The notes beneath the pieces are model-generated. The model was given only the letters and a program-made list of their open reading frames with translations. It ran no database searches and was not told the DNA's origin. From positions 1 through 51,463 of the forward strand of contig URXG01000009.1 in NCBI GenBank assembly GCA_900551715.1: a DNA stretch of 51,463 nt, in the 5' to 3' direction. Made by a program: the position numbers and the translations under genes. Below, one piece after another: positions 31,107 through 39,421 of the stretch. Numbering within the stretch: the first letter of the stretch is position 1; every line of letters begins with the position of its first letter. This DNA is from an uncultured Blautia sp. (lineage in GTDB: Bacteria > Bacillota > Clostridia > Lachnospirales > Lachnospiraceae).

Positions 31107-32309
31107 TTAATCCAGTAGATCTATGACTTCAGATTTGTGTTCAGCTAATATATGTGTGTAAATGTTGTAAGTTGTGGTAACATCCTCATGTCCAAGTAGA
31201 TCACTGATTACTTTTATGTCTACAGGTTTATTTTGTTTCCAGCCTTTATATAAAAGCATGGAACCAAAACTATGACGCAGATCATGTAATCCAAAGCCAG
31301 CAGAAGGAATACCAGCACGATCCAGAATGGCATGTAAGGTTCTCGTTAAGGTAGACTGAGAAGGCGGTATATTATTTTGGGTAACAAAAATATGATCGGA
31401 ACCGGCTGCTGTATTACCTGGGGAAATGGTTTGCAAATATTGAAATGATTCTCTGGCACGAGTAGATAAGGGGATAATTCTGTCAGATTTTTTTCTTTTT
31501 ACGGTATCTACTTTCCACTGCATTTTATCGTTAAGTTTTATTCGTTCCATAGTTTTGTTGACAGTGATAATACCTTTATCGAAATTTACATCATTCCATG
31601 TTAAAGCATAAGCTTCACCGATTCTGAGACCAGTATACAAAATGATAATGCAAAATCTGGCATTTCTGCCATAAATATAATCACCGGTACGAACTCCGGG
31701 CATTGCAGCATCTGCTTTCATCAGGCAGGTGTTATAAAAGGTTTCAGCATCATCTAAAGACAAAAAGGAATGCTCTTTTTTCTGAGTGGCATATTTTGTA
31801 GAATGTGGCATTTTTATACCAGTAGCAGGATTAGCAGTCAGAATATTTAGATCTACCAGATAATTGAAAACGGTGTTGAAAAGAGTACGTGTTTTTTTTA
31901 CGGTGCTTTCGGAGTATCTGGCTGCCATATCCATGTAGTACTTTTGAATAATTTCTTTGTCAAGAGCTGCCATCTGAACACCTTTGATATCCTGAGTTTG
32001 GATATAACATCTGAAGGTGGAACGAAGTGTAGCGTAGTTGTTATCCTTAAATGTAGGTTCCAGAGTGGTCAGGACATTATCAATGCATTCTCCAAGCGTA
32101 AGTTTATTGTATTCTGATTTTTTTACACGAACAGATTTGCTCTCGAAGTCCTGTATTTTTTTCTTTACGTCAGATTTTGTTTTTCCATAAAATTCATGAG
32201 GTTTGGATTCTCCGGGATAAGTTTTGCGGAAACGCTGATAAGTGATACCTTTTTTTACAACTGTATCCCATGAACCAGATCCTTTATCCCTACGTTGCGA
32301 ATGTACCAT
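31107..32309 (-). CDS. int: Tyrosine integrase
   Basis: 400 residues. An N-terminal arm-binding domain (GITYQRFRKTYPGESKPHEFYGKTKSDVKKKI) leads a SAM-like core-binding domain (YNKLTLGECIDNVLTTLEPTFKDNNYATLRSTF) and a catalytic domain with YTGLRIGEAYAL, a lysine region (VKRKKSDRIIPL), HDLRHSFGS (His342/Arg345), LLGHEDVTTT (His374) and the tyrosine in NIYTHI (about Tyr384). This is the Tn916/phage Int subfamily. It reads away from the right attachment site; the tRNA lies about 350 bases upstream of its start. Confidence 0.93.
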   Translation of the reverse strand: MVHSQRRDKGSGSWDTVVKKGITYQRFRKTYPGESKPHEFYGKTKSDVKKKIQDFESKSVRVKKSEYNKLTLGECIDNVLTTLEPTFKDNNYATLRSTFRCYIQTQDIKGVQMAALDKEIIQKYYMDMAARYSESTVKKTRTLFNTVFNYLVDLNILTANPATGIKMPHSTKYATQKKEHSFLSLDDAETFYNTCLMKADAAMPGVRTGDYIYGRNARFCIIILYTGLRIGEAYALTWNDVNFDKGIITVNKTMERIKLNDKMQWKVDTVKRKKSDRIIPLSTRARESFQYLQTISPGNTAAGSDHIFVTQNNIPPSQSTLTRTLHAILDRAGIPSAGFGLHDLRHSFGSMLLYKGWKQNKPVDIKVISDLLGHEDVTTTYNIYTHILAEHKSEVIDLLD

Positions 32310-32648
32310 AGTATAATCCCCTTTCCAAATATTCGTTGAATTGTGTGCAAAAAATAAAAAACTTTACTTTTCAACTCGATTGTGATAATATATCATGTGT
32401 TAGGAATATTATATCATATTAGTGGGGAACTTCCTAGAATATTTCCCCATTATCAATGCCGAATATGATGAAGTTCCCCAGAGTTTCCCCATTATCAATT
32501 AAATTTAATGGGTAAAAGGAGGGATTACTTGGTACAGATCGGTATATAGGAATGATAGAAAAATGTTTCTAATTTGAATCAGAAAAAGGCTTGAAAGCCT
32601 GAAAAATCAAGCGTTTCAAGGGGAATTAAGAACTTGAAAAAAGCTATT
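32310..32648. other. Integrase upstream region, element-borne tRNA promoter and arm sites
   Basis: A gene-free stretch holding TTTACT-17-TAATAT at 32363-32391 (same as at 15759) and a GTGGGGAACTTCC block at 32422-32434. TTTCCCCATTATCAAT occurs at 32442-32457 and again at about 32485-32500. The last copy, with its prefix AAGTTCCCCAG, matches the left end (15956-15985). A small inverted repeat CTTGAAA/TTTCAAG lies near 32590-32620. Confidence 0.55.
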
Positions 32649-32701
32649 TTTCCTGATCTGCACCTGTAGCTCAGTGGATAGAGCAGTGGTTTCCGGTACC
32701 A
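32649..32701 (+). repeat. Right attachment site (attR), 53-bp direct repeat
   Basis: Identical to 15848-15900. It ends at the last base of the shared anticodon-stem region; the following bases are the chromosome's 3' tRNA half. Confidence 0.9.
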
Positions 32702-32731
32702 TGTGCGGGGGTTCGATTCCCTTCAGGTGTG
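32660..32731 (+). tRNA. tRNA-Arg, anticodon CCG
   Basis: The acceptor GCACCTG pairs with CAGGTGT (one G-U), the D arm is GCTC/GAGC, the anticodon stem GTGGT/ACCAT encloses TTCCGGT (anticodon CCG), and the T arm is GGGGG-TTCGATT-CCCTT with two G-U pairs. Discriminator G; CCA not encoded. Its first 42 bases belong to the attR repeat and the rest to the chromosome. It reads CGG arginine codons. Confidence 0.9.
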
Positions 32732-32785
32732 TTGCACGGGATGTGATGTATGTCCCGTTGCGGGTGATTTAAGGAGGACAAGAAC

Positions 32786-33694
32786 TTGGATAATTTCAGA
32801 GAATGGTTATCAGATAATCTCCGGTATTTTATGCTTGGCGGAGTGATTCTGATAATCGTAGCTGTATTGTTCTTTAGTGTTCGCGCTTGCACCGGAAGTG
32901 GGAAGGGTACTTCTGAGAAAGAACAGACTACAGCGGAGGACAACGGCCAGGGAAATGATCCTTCTTCTCCGGAAGATGATGGGGAGACAAACGACGGGAA
33001 GAAAGAAGAAGACACGAATCCCTTGGAGGATGGCAGTGCTGAGATCACTGCACTTATGCAGAGCTATTACAAGGCTTTAGGGGAAAGAGATATTACCACA
33101 TTAAGAACGCTGGTAGATAATCTGACGCCTTCAGATGAATCCAGGATTGAGAATGCCAAGGATTATATAGAGGGCTATCAGGTTAACAAGATCTATATGA
33201 AGAAGGGACTGGATGATAATTCATTTGTAGTATATACAGAAGGCAGTTTCGTCTGTACAGGAATTGATACACCGGCACCGTCTTTATGGAGTTCCTATGT
33301 AGTGAAGGACAGCGATGGTAATTATAGAATAGTAGGGGATCTTGAACAGAATAAAACAGTATCTGATTATATGGATTCTTTAAAATCTGACGAGGATGTC
33401 AAGAATCTTACATCAGAGGTCCAGACTGCATACGAGCAGGCACAGGCCAATGACAGTGCACTTGCACAGTTCCTGAACGGACTTGGCGAAGAAGCAAGTG
33501 CTTCCACAGATAATGGAACTACAATGACTGTTACAGAGGGCTGTAATGTGAGAGCGGAGGCAAACAGTGATTCTGACATCATTGGTGGTCTGGATGAAGG
33601 CACTGAAGTAACCAAGACCGGTCAGGAAGGTGACTGGATACAGATTGACTATGAAGGTCAGACTGGTTATGTTTACAGTGGACTGCTTCAATAA
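32786..33694 (+). CDS. Membrane-anchored protein with C-terminal SH3b domain
   Basis: 302 residues from a TTG start (32786) with AAGGAGG 8 bases upstream. One membrane helix near the N terminus (YFMLGGVILIIVAVLFFSVRAC) is followed by a long acidic low-complexity linker (residues 35-85) and an NTF2-like domain (ITALMQSYYKALGERDITTLRTLV..., about 90-195). The SH3b domain at the end (VTEGCNVRAEANSDSDIIGGLDEGTEVTKTGQEGDWIQIDYEGQTGYVYSGLL, about 245-302) is of the kind that binds peptidoglycan. It lies outside the cell membrane face. An ACGGGA/TCCCGT hairpin at 32735-32757 separates it from the tRNA. Confidence 0.85.
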   Translation: MDNFREWLSDNLRYFMLGGVILIIVAVLFFSVRACTGSGKGTSEKEQTTAEDNGQGNDPSSPEDDGETNDGKKEEDTNPLEDGSAEITALMQSYYKALGERDITTLRTLVDNLTPSDESRIENAKDYIEGYQVNKIYMKKGLDDNSFVVYTEGSFVCTGIDTPAPSLWSSYVVKDSDGNYRIVGDLEQNKTVSDYMDSLKSDEDVKNLTSEVQTAYEQAQANDSALAQFLNGLGEEASASTDNGTTMTVTEGCNVRAEANSDSDIIGGLDEGTEVTKTGQEGDWIQIDYEGQTGYVYSGLLQ

Positions 33695-33708
33695 AATTTT
33701 ATAAAAAA

Positions 33709-33743
33709 CAAAAGACACAGGAGTTGTTTCCTGTGTCTTTTTC
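33709..33743. terminator. Bidirectional terminator between convergent genes
   Basis: AAAGACACAGGA pairs with TCCTGTGTCTTT around a 5-base loop, with T-runs on both strands. It serves the SH3b gene (plus) and the choline-binding-like gene (minus). Confidence 0.9.
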
Positions 33744-33768
33744 TGTCAGAAGTAAAAAGGAAAAAAGT

Positions 33769-34275
33769 TTATTTTTCCAAAGATCCATCTTCTGCAAAAT
33801 GATATTCTTTACCGTCAATAGTTTTGTCTCCGGTCTGCATGATACCGTCCAGATCCAGATAATAACGTTTGTTCTTATCTTCCAGCCATCCGGTTTGCAT
33901 GATGCCGTCACTGTTAAAATAATAATGTTTGCCGTCAGTATCAATAAGCCATCCTGTATAGGGACGTCCATCTACCATAAAGAGCCAGTCGCTTCCACTG
34001 GGAGTCCATATGCCGGTAGCCGCTTCCTTGGAAGCCTTGGGTTTGACGGGAGCTGTAGTAGGTGTGGCTGATGGAGTGGAATTGTCTTTAGAGTTATCAG
34101 TAACAGAGCCAGAATCCTCTGAGGGCTCAGGGGCAAAAGGGTCTTCTGAAGAAATTTCTCCGTTGATACGTGCCGGATCAGCAGCTGACTGTGTGAAAAG
34201 CAGGCAGGGAGAAAGGCACATGAGGATGGCAATCAGAAGAAGAAAAGGATTGCTCCTTTTGTGTTTGCCGGGCAT
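33769..34275 (-). CDS. Secreted protein with choline-binding-like repeats
   Basis: 168 residues. A signal peptide (MPGKHKRSNPFLLLIAILMCLSPCLLF) leads a Pro/Thr/Ser linker (about 35-80), then about four 18-20-residue repeats of the choline/cell-wall-binding type: TGIWTPSGSDWLFMVDGRPYTGWLIDTDGKHYYFNSDGIMQTGWLEDKNKRYYLDLDGIMQTGDKTIDGKEYHFAEDGSLEK. Repeats of this shape (GW...G..YYF..DG.M.TGW) bind choline or related wall polymers. There is no enzymatic domain, so it is a wall-binding module or the remnant of a larger enzyme. The plus-strand neighbour is divergent. Confidence 0.8.
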   Translation of the reverse strand: MPGKHKRSNPFLLLIAILMCLSPCLLFTQSAADPARINGEISSEDPFAPEPSEDSGSVTDNSKDNSTPSATPTTAPVKPKASKEAATGIWTPSGSDWLFMVDGRPYTGWLIDTDGKHYYFNSDGIMQTGWLEDKNKRYYLDLDGIMQTGDKTIDGKEYHFAEDGSLEK

Positions 34276-34374
34276 AGATTCTCCTCCTTTGTAAACAAAA
34301 TAAATTGTTGATATAATACAGTAACATCATACAATAAGCAGCAAAAAAATACAAGCCTTCCCTGAAACTGCCGG

Positions 34375-34403
34375 TTGCGGAGTACAGGAAAAAAATATAT
34401 AAT
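34375..34403 (+). promoter_or_regulatory. Promoter of the pseudouridine synthase gene
   Basis: TTGCGG (34375-34380), 17 bases, perfect TATAAT (34398-34403). The first transcribed base would be near 34410, the start codon itself. Confidence 0.55.
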
Positions 34404-34409
34404 AAAACA

Positions 34410-35354
34410 ATGGATAAAAATACAGGGACAGCAAGTCCAAACACAATTAGAATTAATAAATATCTGAGCAGTGCCGGTGTGTGTTCCAGGAGAGACGCAG
34501 ATAAATATACAGACAGTGGCAGGATTACTGTAGATGGCAGAGTCATTCGGACAGGAGAACGGATTCAGGCAGATGCAGTAGTATGCCTGGATGGTGTGCC
34601 ACTGCAAAAAGAAAGCAGGCAGGTGCTTCTGCTTTTTTATAAACCAATAGGCATTGTGTGCAGCACAAAAAAGCAGTTCAATGAAAAAACAGTTACAGAA
34701 TATCTGGATTATCCTGTGCGGATCTATCCCATCGGCAGACTGGATAAAGATTCTGAGGGATTGTTACTTCTCACGAATCAGGGCGACTTGGTGAACAGGA
34801 TCATGCGAAGTGGGAACTATCATGAGAAGGAATATGTTGTAACAGTAGACAGAGAAGTAACAAATGATTTTATCCGGAAGATGGCAAAGGGAGTGCCCAT
34901 ACTGGATACAGTTACCAGGCCCTGCACTGTCATAAAGACAGGATCCAAAAGTTTCCGTATTATTCTTACACAGGGACTGAACCGGCAGATCCGCAGGATG
35001 TGCCAATATTTTGGATATGAAGTAAAAAAACTTAAGAGAATCCGTATCATGGATCTGAGGCTGGGAGAACTGAAACCTGGTGAATACAGAGAAATAAATA
35101 AAAATGAATGGGTGGATTTACAGAGAAATCTCAAAAATTCATCCAGCGAAACAATAACCGGAACAGGAGGACATGATGGCAACGTCCATAGAGCAGATGA
35201 AAGAGCTGGTTCAGAAACTGAACGCAGCAGCAAAGGCATATTATCAGGAAGACCGGGAAATTATGAGCAACAGGGAGTACGACATCCTGTACGATCAGCT
35301 GGAACAGGCAGAAAAAGAAACAGGAATCGTACTGGCAGACAGTCCCACCGTTAA
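34410..35354 (+). CDS. 23S rRNA pseudouridine synthase, RluF/RsuA family
   Basis: 314 residues as read. An N-terminal S4 RNA-binding domain (RINKYLSSAGVCSRRDADKYTDSGRITVDGR) precedes the catalytic domain with GRLDKDSEGLLLLTN (Asp112) and LTQGLNRQIRRMCQYFGYEVKKLKRIRI, the RsuA/RluF pattern; RluF (position 2604 of 23S rRNA) is the nearest match I recall. There is no ribosome site before ATG 34410. Beyond about residue 245 the frame overlaps ligA by 182 bases and reads as poorly conserved, Arg-rich text, so the true end of the folded protein may be near ligA's start. Confidence 0.85.
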   Translation: MDKNTGTASPNTIRINKYLSSAGVCSRRDADKYTDSGRITVDGRVIRTGERIQADAVVCLDGVPLQKESRQVLLLFYKPIGIVCSTKKQFNEKTVTEYLDYPVRIYPIGRLDKDSEGLLLLTNQGDLVNRIMRSGNYHEKEYVVTVDREVTNDFIRKMAKGVPILDTVTRPCTVIKTGSKSFRIILTQGLNRQIRRMCQYFGYEVKKLKRIRIMDLRLGELKPGEYREINKNEWVDLQRNLKNSSSETITGTGGHDGNVHRADERAGSETERSSKGILSGRPGNYEQQGVRHPVRSAGTGRKRNRNRTGRQSHR

Positions 35355-37134
35355 TGTAGGATATGAGGCAGTAGAGGCCCTTCCTAAGGAGACACATGAA
35401 AGCCCGATGCTGTCTCTGGATAAGACAAAAGAACGGGAAGTTTTAAGAGATTTTATAGGCAGTCATCCCACCTTACTGTCCTGGAAGATGGATGGGCTTA
35501 CTATCGTGCTTACCTATGAATATGGTGAACTTCAGAAAGCAGTTACCAGAGGGAACGGAATAGTAGGGGAGGTTATTACCAACAATGCCAGAGTTTTTAA
35601 AAATATTCCTCTGAAGATTGCTTATGAGGGCAAATTGGTATTGAGAGGGGAAGCAATTATTACTTATTCAGATTTTGAAAAGATCAATGCTTCTATTGAA
35701 GATGTAGATGCAAAATACAAAAATCCCCGTAACCTGTGCAGCGGATCAGTACGTCAGCTGAATAACCAGATCACAGCAGAACGAAATGTGAGATTTTATG
35801 CATTTGCCCTTGTTTCCGCACAGGATGTGGATATGCAGAATTCCAGGGCTTACCAGATGGAATGGCTTCGGAAGCAGGGATTTGAAGTGGTAGAATATCG
35901 CATGGTTACAGCAGAGAATCTGGATGAAGCCATGGATTATTTTTCACATGCCATTGAACATAATGATTTTCCTTCCGATGGGCTGGTGGCTCTTTATGAT
36001 GATATTGCTTATGGAGAGTCTCTTGGCACAACTGCCAAGTTTCCAAGAAATGCTTTTGCCTTCAAATGGGCAGATGAAGTGCGTGAGACTACATTAAGAG
36101 AAATCGAATGGAGTCCTTCAAGAACAGGGCTGATCAATCCAGTGGCAATTTTTGATCCTGTGGAGCTGGAAGGCACTACAGTTAGCAGAGCCAGCGTTCA
36201 CAATGTAAGTATCCTGAAAGAACTGCAGCTGGGGATTGGTGATATCATTCAGGTCTATAAAGCCAATATGATCATTCCACAGATTGCAGAAAATCTTACC
36301 AGGAGCAGTAACCTTGAAATTCCCCATATCTGTCCGGTATGTGGAAAAGAGGCCAGAGTACTGAAAGAAAATGATGTAGAGTCACTGTACTGCATGAATC
36401 CGGACTGTGTAGCCAAAAAGATCAAGGCATTTACGCTTTTTGTCAGCAGAGATGCCATGAATATTGACGGACTTTCAGAGGCGACTTTGGAAAAATTTAT
36501 TGCCAGAGGATTTATTCATAATTTTGGAGATATATTTGAAATTTCCAGGTATAAAGATGAGATTGTAACGATGGATGGCTTTGGAGAAAAGTCTTTTGAG
36601 AACCTTCTGACCAGTCTTGAGAAAGCAAAAGATACAACTCTGGCAAAAGTAATCTACAGTCTCGGCATTGCCAACATCGGACTTTCCAATGCAAAGGTAA
36701 TCAGTAGATATTTTGATGATGACCTGGACAGAATACGTCATTCAGACCAGGAAGAAATCGGTGCTATTGATGGAATTGGACCTGTTATTGCAAAAAGCCT
36801 GACAGATTATTTCAGTGATGAGGAAAATAATAAAAAAGTAGATCATCTGCTGAGTTATCTTCGCATTCACAAAGAAGAGACAGCAGGAGAACAGATTTTT
36901 GCAGGAATGAATTTTGTTATTACAGGCAGCCTTACACATTTTGGAAACCGCAGTGAAGTCAAGAATCTTATAGAATCTCTTGGAGGTAAGGTGACAGGTT
37001 CGGTTACAGGTAAGACCAGTTATCTGATCAACAATGATGTTACATCCAATTCATCTAAAAACAAAAAAGCGAGAGAACTGGGAATACCGATACTTTCAGA
37101 AGAAGATTTTCTCAAAATGACAGAAAATGTCTGA
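35173..37134 (+). CDS. ligA: NAD-dependent DNA ligase
   Basis: 653 residues, the normal LigA length. It seals nicks with NAD+; the nucleophile is Lys105 in LLSWKMDGLTI. Other parts: the N-terminal Ia region (YYQEDREIMSNREYDILYDQLEQAE), the OB-fold (WSPSRTGLINPVAIFDPVELEGTTVSRASVHN), a four-cysteine zinc finger (CPVCGKEA...YCMNPDC), helix-hairpin-helix repeats and a C-terminal BRCT domain (FVITGSLTHFGNRSEVKNLIESLGGKV). Compared with classic LigA the motifs are altered (for example GNGIVGEVITNN for the usual GDGxxGEDVTxN). Start ATG 35173 or 35176 after CAGGAGG. It begins inside the preceding gene. Confidence 0.93.
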   Translation: MMATSIEQMKELVQKLNAAAKAYYQEDREIMSNREYDILYDQLEQAEKETGIVLADSPTVNVGYEAVEALPKETHESPMLSLDKTKEREVLRDFIGSHPTLLSWKMDGLTIVLTYEYGELQKAVTRGNGIVGEVITNNARVFKNIPLKIAYEGKLVLRGEAIITYSDFEKINASIEDVDAKYKNPRNLCSGSVRQLNNQITAERNVRFYAFALVSAQDVDMQNSRAYQMEWLRKQGFEVVEYRMVTAENLDEAMDYFSHAIEHNDFPSDGLVALYDDIAYGESLGTTAKFPRNAFAFKWADEVRETTLREIEWSPSRTGLINPVAIFDPVELEGTTVSRASVHNVSILKELQLGIGDIIQVYKANMIIPQIAENLTRSSNLEIPHICPVCGKEARVLKENDVESLYCMNPDCVAKKIKAFTLFVSRDAMNIDGLSEATLEKFIARGFIHNFGDIFEISRYKDEIVTMDGFGEKSFENLLTSLEKAKDTTLAKVIYSLGIANIGLSNAKVISRYFDDDLDRIRHSDQEEIGAIDGIGPVIAKSLTDYFSDEENNKKVDHLLSYLRIHKEETAGEQIFAGMNFVITGSLTHFGNRSEVKNLIESLGGKVTGSVTGKTSYLINNDVTSNSSKNKKARELGIPILSEEDFLKMTENV

Positions 37135-37209
37135 GAGAGTACATCTATATTATAATAAAGAAGAATCGCATTAATAAGTGATCAAGTGTGACAAAAGGAG
37201 GAATACAAA

Positions 37210-38151
37210 ATGCCTATTAAAATACAGGGAGATTTACCGGTAAAAGAAATTCTTGAAAGAGAAAATATATTTGTCATGGATGAGGGAAGAGCCATGCATC
37301 AGGATATCCGTCCGATACAGATCCTGATCCTGAATCTGATGCCTTTGAAAGAAGAAACCGAATTACAGCTTCTTCGTTCGCTGTCTAACACACCTCTGCA
37401 GGTAGATGTTGCTTTTATGGCGGTGCAGAGCCATGAAGCAAAGAATACTTCTGTAAGTCATCTGAATAAATTTTATCAGACGTTTTCTGAACTTAAGGAT
37501 CAGCGTTTTGACGGAATGATCATTACAGGTGCCCCGGTAGAGCAGATGGAATTTGAAGAAGTGGATTACTGGAAAGAACTGGAAGAGATTATGGACTGGA
37601 CAGGAAGTCATGTGACTTCTACCATTTTTCTTTGCTGGGCAGCACAGGCCAGCCTGTATCATTTCTACGGACTTAAGAAAAAACAGCTGGATCACAAAAT
37701 GTTCGGGCTTTTCTGGCACAAGGTTCTGAACCGCAAGATCCCCCTTGTACGTGGATTTGATGATATGTTTCTGGCACCTCATTCCAGACATACTGAAGTA
37801 CCTATCGAAGATATTCGTAAATGTGAAGAAATCACGATTCTTGCAGAATCGGAAGAGGCGGGGCTGTTTCTGGCAATGGCACAGGGTGGTCGCAGGATTT
37901 TTGTGATGGGACATCCGGAATATGACCGTATTACCCTGGATGGAGAGTACAAACGGGATATGAGCAAAGGTCTGCCGATTGATATCCCGGAGAACTATTA
38001 CAGAGACAATAATCCGGAGAACAAACCACTTCTGATGTGGCGTGCGCATGCAAACAATCTTTATACAAACTGGTTGAATTATTACGTATACCAGAGTACT
38101 CCGTTTGACCTTGCCGGAACCCCGGATTTTGCAAGCATTAACCTGGATTAA
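37210..38151 (+). CDS. metA: Homoserine O-acetyltransferase (MetA type)
   Basis: 313 residues. The catalytic triad is present: Cys142 in FLCWAAQA, His235 and Glu237 in GHPEYDR. Residue 111 is glutamate (GAPVEQ), the change reported to favour acetyl-CoA over succinyl-CoA, so this is predicted to make O-acetylhomoserine for methionine synthesis. ATG 37210 follows AAAAGGAGG. Only 75 bases separate it from ligA; a TATAAT at 37151-37156 lacks a good -35, and no S-box or SAM riboswitch is visible in this short gap. Confidence 0.93.
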   Translation: MPIKIQGDLPVKEILERENIFVMDEGRAMHQDIRPIQILILNLMPLKEETELQLLRSLSNTPLQVDVAFMAVQSHEAKNTSVSHLNKFYQTFSELKDQRFDGMIITGAPVEQMEFEEVDYWKELEEIMDWTGSHVTSTIFLCWAAQASLYHFYGLKKKQLDHKMFGLFWHKVLNRKIPLVRGFDDMFLAPHSRHTEVPIEDIRKCEEITILAESEEAGLFLAMAQGGRRIFVMGHPEYDRITLDGEYKRDMSKGLPIDIPENYYRDNNPENKPLLMWRAHANNLYTNWLNYYVYQSTPFDLAGTPDFASINLD

Positions 38152-38183
38152 TGCGGAAATAAACGAACTCATCGAAATCTATG

Positions 38184-38207
38184 ATCCCGGGAACTGTTTC
38201 CCGGGAT
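38184..38207. terminator. Hairpin after metA
   Basis: ATCCCGGGAA-CTG-TTTCCCGGGAT, a near-perfect 10-bp stem. The following sequence (TTGACATG) is not a T-run, so its strength as a terminator is uncertain. Confidence 0.5.
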
Positions 38208-38321
38208 TTGACATGAGTGAAGCTGCAGGGTGAAAAAATATTTCCTATTATATGTATGGAATGAAAACAAAATAAAATGAAGAATTTGACCGAATAATTA
38301 TATGGAGAAGGAATATAAAAG

Positions 38322-39287
38322 ATGAATATCAAAAAAGAGAGATTTAATGGCATTTTATTACGAAGGGGAGTTTTGTTGTTCCTCTTGATTTTTGCCTGTT
38401 TCAGTCTCAGTGGAGGAACCAGAGGTGTCCAGGCAGCTACTGTAAAGAAAAAAACAGTAACAACAAAGAAGTGTTATGCAATTTTTAAGACGAAACATGG
38501 AAAAGCATGGAAAAAGGTATTGGCAGATGGCAAAAGAAAGTTTCCGTCTGCAGATACCGGAGATGGCAATATGTTTCTTGGATGGTCTATCACAAAAGGT
38601 CACTCCAAACATCCTATGTATTATGCAGACAATGTGATTCCTCGTAAAAATGCTATTTATTATATGGTTGTTCTGAGAAAGAGTCAGAACAAGGCACCGA
38701 ACTCAATCGTTCAGTCAGCATCTTATGACAATGTTTTGTTTGTGGGAGATTCCCGTACACTTGGAATGTCCATGGCACTGGGAACCTCTATGCCGTTGAA
38801 TGTAGATACTGTCTGCAAAGGCGGTGCGGGTATAGCGTGGTTTAAAGAAGTTGGTTATAAGCGTCTTGTGAATAAGATTCAGAATTTGCCCCAGGAATCT
38901 AAAAAAGCTGTGATCATCAATTTTGGGGTGAATGATCTGAACGATTATTCAGAATATCCGCAGTATATGAAGGAAGTAGCTAAGAAGCTACAGGCATATG
39001 GATGTGACATGTACTATATGTCCATAAATCCTATTAACAGTGCTGTTATTAAAAAACACAAGGGAAGGCACAGAACAGAAAAGCAGATTAATGACATTAA
39101 TAAAAACTTCTATACAAAACTCTGTTCCGGAAGTAACAAATATTATAAGTACATTGATACCTATAATTATCTGCGCAGTACCGGATGGATCAGTAATGAC
39201 AGAAATGATGGCGTCCATTATTCAAAGGAAACTTACCTGAGAATTTACGATTACACGATTCGACATATTGGACGGATCATCAAGTAA
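38322..39287 (+). CDS. Secreted SGNH-type hydrolase
   Basis: 321 residues. A signal peptide (LLRRGVLLFLLIFACFSLSGGTRGVQAA) leads a lysine-rich spacer and a small beta domain (CYAIFKTKHGKAWKKVLADG...FLGW, about 45-110). The SGNH fold then carries VLFVGDSRTLGMS (block I serine, about residue 143), INFGVNDLNDY (block III asparagine, about 204) and DGVHYSKETY (block V Asp/His, about 297). Such enzymes remove acyl or acetyl groups, here probably from wall or capsule glycans outside the cell. The substrate is unknown. Confidence 0.85.
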   Translation: MNIKKERFNGILLRRGVLLFLLIFACFSLSGGTRGVQAATVKKKTVTTKKCYAIFKTKHGKAWKKVLADGKRKFPSADTGDGNMFLGWSITKGHSKHPMYYADNVIPRKNAIYYMVVLRKSQNKAPNSIVQSASYDNVLFVGDSRTLGMSMALGTSMPLNVDTVCKGGAGIAWFKEVGYKRLVNKIQNLPQESKKAVIINFGVNDLNDYSEYPQYMKEVAKKLQAYGCDMYYMSINPINSAVIKKHKGRHRTEKQINDINKNFYTKLCSGSNKYYKYIDTYNYLRSTGWISNDRNDGVHYSKETYLRIYDYTIRHIGRIIK

Positions 39288-39314
39288 GAAGGCTGGAAAC
39301 AGCCTTCTTTTTTT
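39288..39314 (+). terminator. Terminator after the SGNH gene
   Basis: GAAGGCT-GGAAAC-AGCCTTC immediately followed by seven T residues; the stem begins right after the stop codon. Confidence 0.9.
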
Positions 39315-39347
39315 CGAAAAATGTCGAATTATGTCATACTGTTTTGG

Positions 39348-39376
39348 TTGACGAAAAAGAGAATATTATATAGAAT
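39348..39376 (+). promoter_or_regulatory. Promoter of the 39422 gene
   Basis: TTGACG (39348-39353), 17 bases, TAGAAT (39371-39376). Confidence 0.6.
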
Positions 39377-39421
39377 GATGACGAAACGTGTTGTAAGCCT
39401 ATAGTGTGGGAGAGGAAGCAA

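Larger units (their letters stand above)
15901..32701. mobile_element. 16.8-kb integrated element in tRNA-Arg(CCG)
   Basis: The element is bounded by the 53-bp repeat of the tRNA 5' half. It contains a tyrosine integrase and excisionase at the right end, a serine recombinase, an RHH regulator, BRO, ArdC, tape-measure and YoeB remnants, many small minus-strand genes and a riboswitch-controlled cargo. No relaxase, coupling protein, secretion system, capsid or terminase gene is visible, so it is a mobilisable or decayed element of mixed ICE and phage ancestry. Exact ends depend on where strand exchange occurs inside the repeat. Confidence 0.85.

Noticed and set aside
15901..32701. Complete prophage or conjugative element
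   Set aside because: No terminase, capsid, portal, lysis, relaxase or secretion genes; only fragments remain.
37135..37209. SAM riboswitch before metA
   Set aside because: The gap is only 75 bases, with no S-box core or terminator.
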